From an uncultured Bacteroidales bacterium (GTDB lineage Bacteria; Bacteroidota; Bacteroidia; Bacteroidales; P3), in the NCBI GenBank assembly GCA_937876865.1, contig CALEFF010000021.1:1-10434 (forward strand): a stretch of DNA of 10,434 nt, written 5' to 3'. The notes beneath the pieces are model-generated. The model had not been told where the DNA came from. It made no database searches and saw nothing but the letters and a program-made list of their open reading frames with translations. How positions within the stretch are numbered: position 1 is the first letter of the stretch; every line of letters begins with the position of its first letter. Positions 1 through 5,043 of this stretch are shown here, piece after piece. The position numbers and the translations under genes were made by a program.

Positions 1-361
1 CTGCAGAGATCAGATTCACAGTAACAAAAACTTCTGCGTGAAAATCATCTGGGAAAAGCGGTCTTAACGCTCTATCTATCAATCTTGAAATTAAAATTTC
101 ATATTCGCTTGGTCTTGATTCTCTTTTAAAGAATCCTCCTGGGAATTTACCTGTTGCAGCATATTTTTCTTGATAATCTACTGTCAAAGGCATAAAATCC
201 ACATTTTCTCCTACTTCTGTTTTTGCACAAACTGTGGCTAAAAGCATTGTATCACCCATTCTAACAACTGCTGAGCCATCTGCTTGTTTTGCTAACTTGC
301 CTGTTTCGATTTCTATTGTTCTTCCATCGGCTAAGGCAAACTGTTTTTTTGTTCCTAACAT
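1..361 (-). CDS. pnp: Polyribonucleotide nucleotidyltransferase (PNPase), N-terminal part, cut by window edge
   Basis: PNPase is a phosphorolytic 3'-5' exoribonuclease of RNA turnover. Only the first 120 codons are present; the gene runs off the left edge. The reading begins MLGTKKQFALADGRTIEIET and includes KYAATGKFPGGFFKRE, RPSEYEILISRLIDRALRPL and FPDDFHAEVFVTVNLISA. This is the start of the first RNase PH-like domain, with the GGFFKRE...RPSE...SRLIDR signature that PNPases share. The ATG at 359-361 is chosen because homologous sequence begins there and no in-frame ATG lies close upstream. It lies downstream of rpsO on the same strand, the classic rpsO-pnp order. I see no TAnnTTTG promoter between the two genes, so readthrough past the rpsO terminator is the likely source of transcript (inference). 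The leader is structured (see separate entry). Confidence 0.95.
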   Translation of the reverse strand, partial: MLGTKKQFALADGRTIEIETGKLAKQADGSAVVRMGDTMLLATVCAKTEVGENVDFMPLTVDYQEKYAATGKFPGGFFKRESRPSEYEILISRLIDRALRPLFPDDFHAEVFVTVNLISA

Positions 362-381
362 CTTTCTTCTTTCTTTTTTTA

Positions 382-436
382 CCTCTTCCAAGAGGAGCGG
401 CTTGGATAAAATTTCTTCTTTTCTTGTTTTGCTCCT
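382..436 (-). promoter_or_regulatory. Structured pnp leader: competing hairpins and possible pseudoknot
   Basis: In the minus-strand transcript just upstream of the pnp start, three pairings can be drawn. First, CCAAG (405-401) pairs with CTTGG (392-388) around the loop CCGCTCCT. Second, AGGAGC (436-431) pairs perfectly with GCTCCT (398-393), which lies inside that loop, so the two together would be an H-type pseudoknot. Third, CCTCT (395-391) pairs with AGAGG (386-382), competing with the first. The base pairing is visible; any role is inferred. In enterobacteria the rpsO-pnp leader is the target of PNPase autoregulation, but no sequence relationship to that leader is claimed. A start-stop ATGTAG (positions 440-435) overlaps the AGGAGC arm. 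Confidence 0.4.
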
Positions 437-446
437 ACATACAATC

Positions 447-480
447 AAAAAAAGGCAATTAGAAAGCTAATTGCCTTTTT
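447..480 (-). terminator. Intrinsic terminator after rpsO
   Basis: A 14-bp stem (449-462 with 467-480, inner part AATTAG/CTAATT, GGC/GCC in the middle) closes a 4-nt loop. On the minus strand it is followed by seven T (453-447, partly in the stem). It lies 25 nt past the rpsO stop codon and upstream of pnp, so it should end most rpsO transcripts and leave pnp to readthrough. The A/T flanks are symmetrical, so it could also act on plus-strand transcripts. Confidence 0.85.
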
Positions 481-504
481 GTCTTTTATCGTACAAATTA
501 AGTA

Positions 505-774
505 TTATTTTCTTATACCTAATTGTTTAATCAATTCACGATATCTTTCAATATCTCTATCTTTTAGATAGTCTAACAAACGTCTTCTTTTACCAACTAA
601 GTTTACTAATGCTCTTTTTGTAAATAAGTCATTATGACTTTTCTTTACGTGTTCTGTTAGATGTTGAATTCTAAATGTGAACAACGCTATTTGAGCTTCT
701 GTTGATCCGCTGTCTGCTTCGCTTTTGCCATATTTAGCAAAAATTTCTTTTTTCTTTTCAGTTGTCAAGTACAT
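505..774 (-). CDS. rpsO: 30S ribosomal protein S15 (uS15)
   Basis: Primary 16S rRNA-binding protein of the small subunit platform. At 89 residues it is exactly the usual length. The family pattern is clear: ADSGSTEAQIALFTFRIQHL (residues 20-39), then LTEHVKKSHNDLFTKRAL and LVGKRRRLLDYLK (59-71), ending in a basic LIKQLGIRK. The ATG at 774 gives the standard MYLTTEKKKEI start, and there is no Shine-Dalgarno sequence upstream, as usual in this phylum. A good promoter sits in the 3' end of the VanZ-like gene just upstream, and an intrinsic terminator follows. I see no folded S15-type autoregulatory element in the roughly 55-nt leader, which is nearly all A and T. Confidence 0.98.
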   Translation of the reverse strand: MYLTTEKKKEIFAKYGKSEADSGSTEAQIALFTFRIQHLTEHVKKSHNDLFTKRALVNLVGKRRRLLDYLKDRDIERYRELIKQLGIRK

Positions 775-832
775 ACTCTAACTACTTAATTTTAATATAT
801 TATACTTTTTCTTCTTTTTCTTTATGAGTTTG

Positions 833-862
833 CAAAATTACGAATTATTTTTCATTCTGCAA
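833..862 (-). promoter_or_regulatory. Bacteroidota-type promoter for rpsO
   Basis: On the minus strand, TTG (862-860) is followed after 19 nt by TAATTTTG (840-833), a full match to the -7 consensus TAnnTTTG with a good -33 element and spacing. Transcription would start near 826, giving a leader of about 50 nt. The -33 element and most of the spacer lie inside the last codons of the VanZ-like gene. Confidence 0.7.
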
Positions 863-1276
863 CCTTTTCTTTATTTTTTTTTCACATAACTTAAAAAACA
901 ATAGAGATAGCACCACTCCTATTAAGTCAGAAAGATAATCCCTTATTTCAAAATTTCTTCCACACCATTGATAAGTTAAAGCCTGTAATACCTCTGTAAA
1001 CAAACCAAATACCACAGCAACAATCAAAGAGATAAGGTATTGTTTTTTTATTTCAAACCTTGAATTTAACAACATAGTGATTTGCAATAAGAAAGTAAAG
1101 ACTGCAAATAACCCACAATGCACTATTTTATCTGAATAAGGAATATTAAAGAGTGAATGACGATTTTGTTGCAACAAACCATTAGGCAAAAGCAACATAA
1201 CAAACATTATCAACACCCAAAGAGCTAATAATATTACAGAGAGATATTTATATTTTGTTTTGTATTGATTCGACAT
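845..1276 (-). CDS. VanZ-like family membrane protein
   Basis: A 143-residue integral membrane protein with four predicted helices (about 11-30, 50-70, 79-100 and 113-131) and a lysine-rich C-terminus (KKIKKR). It shows the VanZ-like pattern: a conserved D49-K50-x2-H53 at the start of helix 2 (SDKIVHCGLFAVFTFLL), then GLFTEVLQ (E95, Q98) closing helix 3, then R107 and D113 before a glycine-containing last helix. The family is named after VanZ of vancomycin-resistance clusters (teicoplanin resistance), but most members, including this one, have no known role; a resistance function should not be assumed. It follows gcvH on the same strand with a 67-nt gap holding a hairpin. I recall a gcvH-VanZ pairing in other Bacteroidota. 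No terminator is visible after it, and its 3' end contains the rpsO promoter. Confidence 0.85.
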   Translation of the reverse strand: MSNQYKTKYKYLSVILLALWVLIMFVMLLLPNGLLQQNRHSLFNIPYSDKIVHCGLFAVFTFLLQITMLLNSRFEIKKQYLISLIVAVVFGLFTEVLQALTYQWCGRNFEIRDYLSDLIGVVLSLLFFKLCEKKIKKRLQNEK

Positions 1277-1280
1277 AGAT

Positions 1281-1315
1281 AAAAACGAAAGATGCCCGAA
1301 ATAAATCGAGCATCT
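1281..1315 (-). terminator. Hairpin between gcvH and VanZ-like gene, probable terminator or attenuator
   Basis: On the minus strand the RNA forms an uninterrupted 10-bp stem (1315-1306 with 1299-1290, AGATGCTCGA with TCGGGCATCT, one G-U pair) around a 6-nt loop, followed by TTCGTTTTT. The plus-strand RNA would instead have a C-A mismatch, so the structure fits minus-strand RNA. It lies 28 nt after the gcvH stop and only about 13 nt before the VanZ start. The T tract is interrupted, so termination may be partial, or the hairpin may affect VanZ translation. Confidence 0.5.
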
Positions 1316-1343
1316 AAAAAGTAATTATTATTGTTTAATTCAA

Positions 1344-1724
1344 TTATAATCCTATGAAAGCAGAATATGCTGCTGCATCTTTCAATTCTTCTGCTTCTGC
1401 TGGATTTGTCATTTTTATTTTGATTATCCAACCTTCTCCATAAGGATCTGAATTGATTGCTGCTGCATTATCTTCTAATGCTTCGTTAAATTCTAATATT
1501 TCTCCGCTTACAGGCATCATTAAATCAGATACTGTTTTTACAGCTTCGATAGTTCCGAATACTTCATTTTTTGATATTTCTTCGCCAACTGTATCAACAT
1601 CTACGAATACTATATCTCCTAATTCATGTTGTGCATAGTCAGATATACCGATATATGCTACATCTCCTTCGATTCTTAACCATTCGTGGTCTTCTGAATA
1701 CTTAACATTTGATGGAATGTTCAT
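1344..1724 (-). CDS. gcvH: Glycine cleavage system H protein
   Basis: The lipoyl-carrier protein of the glycine cleavage complex. Its lipoyl arm shuttles the aminomethyl group between the P and T proteins and is re-oxidised by dihydrolipoamide dehydrogenase (L). At 126 residues it has the normal length. It begins MNIPSNVKYSEDHEWL and has the lipoylation motif GTIEAVKTVSDLMMPVSGEI with the acceptor lysine at K63, then NSDPYGEGWIIKIK and a C-terminal YSAFIGL. The P, T and L genes are not nearby, which is common in Bacteroidota. A -7 element lies upstream; no glycine riboswitch is visible in the 97-bp gap. It is followed by a hairpin and the VanZ-like gene. Confidence 0.97.
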   Translation of the reverse strand: MNIPSNVKYSEDHEWLRIEGDVAYIGISDYAQHELGDIVFVDVDTVGEEISKNEVFGTIEAVKTVSDLMMPVSGEILEFNEALEDNAAAINSDPYGEGWIIKIKMTNPAEAEELKDAAAYSAFIGL

Positions 1725-1766
1725 TTCTTATTGTTTTTTAGTTTCTAATTTTATTATTTGGTTTGC

Positions 1767-1799
1767 CAAAATTACTCATTTTTATCGGATTTAAGCCAA
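1767..1799 (-). promoter_or_regulatory. Probable promoter for gcvH
   Basis: On the minus strand TAATTTTG (1774-1767) matches the Bacteroidota -7 consensus. TTG (1799-1797) lies 22 nt upstream, slightly longer than the usual spacing. The element sits 43 nt before the gcvH start. No clear terminator follows the protease gene, so gcvH may also receive readthrough. Confidence 0.5.
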
Positions 1800-1821
1800 T
1801 AGTAAATAATTTATTTTTCAA

Positions 1822-3981
1822 TTATTGTTTTATCACTCTAAGATTCAACACCTTAGAATTGACTTTCATTTGCAATAAATACACTCCAGATTTTAAATCC
1901 GAAAGATTTATCTTATCTTTTTTACCTTGAAGATTCATTATTTTTCTTCCTGTTAAGTCTGTTAAGCATTGCAATTCATAGTCTTGATTATTCGCATCTA
2001 TAAACAAGGTATTTCTTACAGGATTAGGGAAAAGCGTTATATTGTTTTCTATTTGCACTTGATCAAGACCGACTAATTGAACTGCTTTTTTGACTGCTTG
2101 ATGTGCATCTATTTTTCCATATCCCCAAATATAGTTTGGCACTTGTTCTGTGTAGGTATCCTCCCTTGCTGTTGTTGTAATAACTTCTTTTACCTGAGCA
2201 GGCGTTAGATTAGGATTAGCTTGCAAAATCAAAGCTGTTATTCCTGTAACCATTGGAGCAGACATTGAAGTACCAGACAAGATTGCAAAAGGATATTCTC
2301 TACCATTAAATTCCACAGTTGTTTTTGCTGTTGGTGGTTCTGTTGCAAATGATGAAATAGCCGATACAACTAATTGTCCTGGTGCTGAAATATCTGGTTT
2401 TAAATATTGGAAAAGATTTGGTCCTTTACTTGAAAAACTTGCAATATTTGAAATTGATGAAGAACTATTACGTCTTCCTGCCTTATGAGCTGCAACAGTG
2501 ATTACTCCTTGACCTAATCCCGGTTCACTTATTGAGTATTCGCTATCTCCTGAAATATATCCGTTTGTATGCCAAGTAAAAGGCAATCCCCAATTACCAA
2601 CTCCTGTTGTCAAACTCGCAATATTCCAAGCATGAACAATACCTTGTTGTGCTGCAATCACTAAAACTGCATGGCAAGTAGTATTATGATTTGTAAATCT
2701 CACTTCCCAATCCATTAAAGGTCTTGCATTTGTTCCAAAACGTGTCGATGCTCTATATATTAAAGAGTCTGTATCACTTAAAGCAACAGCTGTTTGAGGC
2801 AACACGCTACCATCTGTTGTTAGAAATTCACTTTCGTAAAGCAATTCCCAATTTCTTGAATAAATTTCAATCTTTGCAGAAAATGTTGATAAACTATCTC
2901 CTGCCAAAGATACTGTTTCTCCCCAATAATGTCTTGAAGAAGATGTAGGTAAGTCAAATTTAAACTCACTTCTTATTGTATCTTGCTCTTCAAAGACTGC
3001 TTTAATATGAAAATTAGACCCACCATTGTTTCCAGCACTTGAAATAAATACCACACTGTCTTCTTCCGACATATTTTGTATAAATTCATCTAACATAGAT
3101 GTGCCGTCCATATAGCCAAAGCTATAAACACCCCAACTATTGTTTATCACCAAACGTTTATTCTTTGCTTTTGCAACGTTTTTCATCCAAACGTAAGTAT
3201 CCATTACATTAGCCTCATCTACAAGCCAAGTACCTAATAAAAGTTCTGCACCAAAAGCTACTCCACGATAATCAGTTCCTGCACCAGCTCCTGAGGCTAT
3301 TGAAGCAACGTGAGTTCCGTGATAACCTTTATCATAAATATTATTAGTATCACACTCAGCGGCAAGCAATTCTTCCATAGTTGAGAGCTCTACTCCATAA
3401 TCGAAGCCCTCAGGTGGATTTCCTGCTGTGCGGAATTGGTCCCACGCCCCTATTATTCTATAATTTTCCATAAGAGTATCATAAAACACAGGGTGAGTGT
3501 AGTCAAAACCCCAATCGGCTACCCCAATTATCACTCCTTCACCATTAAGCCCATAAGGAATATCAAGACCTTGATGCACATAGTCTGCATTTACGTCTTT
3601 CACAGCATCTTTCAATTCAGGTACTCCTATCTTTCTTGCTGCGTCTATTTCAATTATTTTGTCGGATTTAACTAATTTTTCCAACATATCTACCTCTGCT
3701 CTAAGCGAAAGAATATTTCCACTTCTTGAACGCACCTTACAACCCAACTTTTCTATATCTTCATTTGTCGCATCAGATGAAACCTTTGCTACAAGAGAAA
3801 TATACTGTTTTCCATCAATTGTTTGCAAAGAAAATCTTTGTGGAAACATTTCCTTTTCAACCTTTGGACTATTAAGATTTGTCATAAAACATCTTAATCC
3901 ACTACCAATTATTTGAGAACTTGCAAAATAACTTCCCAAAATCATAGAAATAAATAAAACAATCTTCTTCATATTTTTCAT
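1822..3981 (-). CDS. Secreted subtilisin-like serine protease (S8) with type IX secretion C-terminal domain
   Basis: A 719-residue exported endopeptidase. Residues 1 to about 22 form a Sec signal peptide (MKNMKK, then a hydrophobic stretch to FASSQ). Residues 45-115 look like an inhibitory propeptide. The catalytic domain has all S8 residues: D156 in VADWGFDYTHP, H221 in HGTHVAS, oxyanion N318 in SSAGNNG and S572 in LSGTSMSAPM. The stretch from N318 to S572 is much longer than in subtilisin; about 325-480 looks like an inserted beta-rich domain. The end (648-719) is a T9SS sorting domain: LFPNPVRNTLFI, then DLTGRK, then LKSGVYLLQM and a basic tail. The product should cross the outer membrane and be surface-attached or released. 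Substrate unknown. ATG 3981 is used; ATG 3972 (residue 4) is equally possible. It diverges from the small CTERM-like gene at 4157. An alternative role is a cell-surface maturation protease rather than a nutritional one. Confidence 0.93.
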   Translation of the reverse strand: MKNMKKIVLFISMILGSYFASSQIIGSGLRCFMTNLNSPKVEKEMFPQRFSLQTIDGKQYISLVAKVSSDATNEDIEKLGCKVRSRSGNILSLRAEVDMLEKLVKSDKIIEIDAARKIGVPELKDAVKDVNADYVHQGLDIPYGLNGEGVIIGVADWGFDYTHPVFYDTLMENYRIIGAWDQFRTAGNPPEGFDYGVELSTMEELLAAECDTNNIYDKGYHGTHVASIASGAGAGTDYRGVAFGAELLLGTWLVDEANVMDTYVWMKNVAKAKNKRLVINNSWGVYSFGYMDGTSMLDEFIQNMSEEDSVVFISSAGNNGGSNFHIKAVFEEQDTIRSEFKFDLPTSSSRHYWGETVSLAGDSLSTFSAKIEIYSRNWELLYESEFLTTDGSVLPQTAVALSDTDSLIYRASTRFGTNARPLMDWEVRFTNHNTTCHAVLVIAAQQGIVHAWNIASLTTGVGNWGLPFTWHTNGYISGDSEYSISEPGLGQGVITVAAHKAGRRNSSSSISNIASFSSKGPNLFQYLKPDISAPGQLVVSAISSFATEPPTAKTTVEFNGREYPFAILSGTSMSAPMVTGITALILQANPNLTPAQVKEVITTTAREDTYTEQVPNYIWGYGKIDAHQAVKKAVQLVGLDQVQIENNITLFPNPVRNTLFIDANNQDYELQCLTDLTGRKIMNLQGKKDKINLSDLKSGVYLLQMKVNSKVLNLRVIKQ

Positions 3982-3997
3982 TCTTTTTACTTTCCTG

Positions 3998-4005
3998 CAA
4001 AAATA
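3998..4005 (-). promoter_or_regulatory. Possible -7 element for the S8 protease gene
   Basis: TATTTTTG on the minus strand, 17 nt before the protease start, matches TAnnTTTG and is followed by CAGG, much like the opposite promoter at 4102-4109 (TATTTTTGCAG). No TTG is found at the expected -33 position; that stretch is the A-rich complement of the tandem repeat. A weak or activator-dependent promoter is possible (inference). Confidence 0.4.
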
Positions 4006-4020
4006 CGTTGTTTTTTTGTA

Positions 4021-4062
4021 TTTTTTCTTTGATTTAATAATTTTTTTTCTTTGATTTAATAA
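4021..4062. repeat. Tandem direct repeat, two perfect 20-bp copies, 22-bp period
   Basis: The 20-bp unit ending TTTCTTTGATTTAATAA occurs at 4021-4040 and again at 4043-4062 with no mismatch, separated by two T. The period of 22 bp is close to two helical turns, so both copies would face the same side of the DNA. It lies between the two divergent promoters, which suggests a paired operator. Simple slippage duplication in AT-rich DNA is the plain alternative. Confidence 0.75.
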
Positions 4063-4077
4063 ATTTTTTCAAAGAAA
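4046..4077. promoter_or_regulatory. Inverted repeat next to the promoter of the small CTERM-like gene, possible operator
   Basis: TTTCTTTGA (4046-4054) and TCAAAGAAA (4069-4077) are perfect 9-bp inverted repeats separated by 14 bp. The left arm is part of the second direct-repeat copy. The right arm ends 2 bp before the -33 element at 4080. Position and symmetry suit a dimeric regulator; no regulator can be named. Confidence 0.4.
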
Positions 4078-4079
4078 TA

Positions 4080-4109
4080 TTGCAGGATTAAAATAAAGTA
4101 GTATTTTTG
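4080..4109 (+). promoter_or_regulatory. Bacteroidota-type promoter for the small CTERM-like gene
   Basis: TTG (4080-4082), 19 nt, then TATTTTTG (4102-4109): both elements and the spacing fit the -33/-7 consensus. Transcription would start near 4115, giving a roughly 40-nt A-rich leader with no Shine-Dalgarno sequence. Confidence 0.7.
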
Positions 4110-4156
4110 CAGACTGAAGTATTGTAGTAATAAAAAAAATAAAACATAATTAAACA

Positions 4157-4411
4157 ATGAAGAAAGTAGCAGTATTTTTAGCAGCAATAGCAGTTTCAGT
4201 AAGTGTTCTTGCAGATCCTCCAACAAAACAAATTGATTGGTTTGGCGGTGCAGGTTATGGCAACGCAGATGAGGCAGAGAATGGAACTGGTATAAGAAGA
4301 ACAAAAACTACTCCTGAACCTGTACCTATCGCACCTGCAACTCTTTTACTTTTAGGTTTAGGTGGAGCGGTTGTTGGAACAAAGGTTGTTCGTAACAGAA
4401 AAAAAGAATAA
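4157..4411 (+). CDS. Small secreted protein with PEP-CTERM-like sorting tail, function unknown
   Basis: An 84-residue protein I do not recognise by name. Residues 1-19 are a good signal peptide (MKKVAVFLAAIAVSVSVLA, cleavage likely before D20). Residues 20-52 are a short hydrophilic stretch (PPTKQIDWFGGAGYGNADEA, then GIRRTKTT). The end is tripartite: PEPVPIAP (53-60), a hydrophobic helix (about 61-78, LLLLGLGGAVVG) and a basic RNRKKE. This layout is that of PEP-CTERM and the related Bacteroidota small CTERM signals, where a membrane transpeptidase of the exosortase type cuts at the motif. If so, the mature product would be a peptide of only about 33 residues; if not, a small protein held by one helix with its N-part outside. 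It has its own promoter and terminator and stands alone, divergent from the S8/T9SS protease. No exosortase gene is in the window. An antisense 82-codon frame here was rejected. Confidence 0.75.
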   Translation: MKKVAVFLAAIAVSVSVLADPPTKQIDWFGGAGYGNADEAENGTGIRRTKTTPEPVPIAPATLLLLGLGGAVVGTKVVRNRKKE

Positions 4412-4436
4412 GCATTCCTGCTAAATTAGAAAAGAT

Positions 4437-4475
4437 AAAAAATATCCATCTTCTTTTTAAGATGGATATTTTTTT
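4437..4475 (+). terminator. Intrinsic terminator of the small CTERM-like gene
   Basis: A 12-bp stem, AATATCCATCTT (4441-4452) with AAGATGGATATT (4459-4470), around a 6-nt loop, extended by A/T flanks and followed by a run of T to 4475. It begins 26 nt after the stop codon. Confidence 0.88.
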
Positions 4476-4487
4476 GTTTTATTATTC

Positions 4488-4527
4488 AAAAAAAAGAGAC
4501 ACGCTAAAATTTAACGTGTCTCTTTTT
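4488..4527 (-). terminator. Intrinsic terminator of the hydrogenase operon
   Basis: AGAGACACG (4495-4503) pairs with CGTGTCTCT (4515-4523), flanked by A8/T5 that extend the stem. On the minus strand it ends in eight T and lies 17 nt past the hydC-like stop. It stands back to back with the terminator of the convergent small gene. Confidence 0.88.
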
Positions 4528-4543
4528 GCATTATAAACAACTA

Positions 4544-5020
4544 CTAATTATATTCGTTGATTATGTCTTTTACCATATCAGGAGTTAAACGTCCGTAAAC
4601 TTTATCTCCTATTGTTACAACAGGTGCTAAACCGCAAGCTCCAACACAACGAAGGCAATTCAAAGAGAATTTTCCATCTGCTGTTGTTTCTCCGATTCCA
4701 ATACCTAATTGACGTTTAAATTCATCAAGAACTTTTTCTGCACCTCTAACATAGCATGCAGTTCCCATACATACAGAGATTGGATGTTCTCCTTTTGGTA
4801 TCATTGTAAAGAATGAATAGAATGTAACTATACCATATATTGTTGCAACCGGTACATTAAGTTCCATTGCTATTAATTCTTGTACTTCTGCTGGAAGATA
4901 ACCAAATTCTCCTTGTACTTTGTGCAAAACATTGATTGCTTCTCCTGGTTGATTGCCAAATGATGCACAGATTTCTTTTATTTTATTTATCTTACTTTCT
5001 GATAATTTTACTTTTGCCAT
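4544..5020 (-). CDS. hydC: NuoE-like [2Fe-2S] subunit of NAD(P)-linked [FeFe]-hydrogenase (HydC)
   Basis: A 158-residue thioredoxin-fold ferredoxin of the NuoE/HydC family, which relays electrons next to the flavin subunit. The N-terminal helical part carries the family pattern INVLHKVQGEFGYLPAEV and VPVATIYGIVTFYSFF. The [2Fe-2S] ligands are all present: C84 and C89 (ISVCMGTACYVRG), C125 and C129 (RCVGACGLAP). There is one extra cysteine, C122, three residues before the third ligand. It is the last gene of the operon, 23 nt after hydA, with a strong terminator behind it. In Thermotoga maritima hydC comes first and hydA last, so its position here is reversed. There is no Shine-Dalgarno sequence; a short AACTTT/AAAGTT hairpin (5021-5040) covers the start region. 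It could in principle serve another NuoF-like partner, but linkage to hydB makes the hydrogenase role most likely. Confidence 0.93.
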   Translation of the reverse strand: MAKVKLSESKINKIKEICASFGNQPGEAINVLHKVQGEFGYLPAEVQELIAMELNVPVATIYGIVTFYSFFTMIPKGEHPISVCMGTACYVRGAEKVLDEFKRQLGIGIGETTADGKFSLNCLRCVGACGLAPVVTIGDKVYGRLTPDMVKDIINEYN

Positions 5021-5043
5021 AACTTTTAAGTTTTAAAGTTTAA

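Noticed and set aside
1234..1431. 65-codon minus-strand frame bridging gcvH and VanZ
   Set aside because: Out-of-frame shadow of two well-supported genes, with no recognisable features.
1725..1821. Glycine riboswitch upstream of gcvH
   Set aside because: The 97-bp gap is too short and AT-rich and shows no paired GC-containing aptamer helices.
4021..4062. Tandem repeat as part of a CRISPR array
   Set aside because: Only two copies, 2-bp gap instead of a spacer, and no cas gene.
4056..4304. 82-codon minus-strand frame opposite the small CTERM-like gene
   Set aside because: Leucine-rich antisense product with no signal or domain; the plus frame has signal peptide, promoter and terminator, and this frame covers that promoter.
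5021..5040. AACTTT/AAAGTT hairpin between hydA and the hydC-like gene
   Set aside because: Six A/T-rich pairs with an 8-nt loop and no T tail; too weak to call a terminator. Noted in the hydC entry only.
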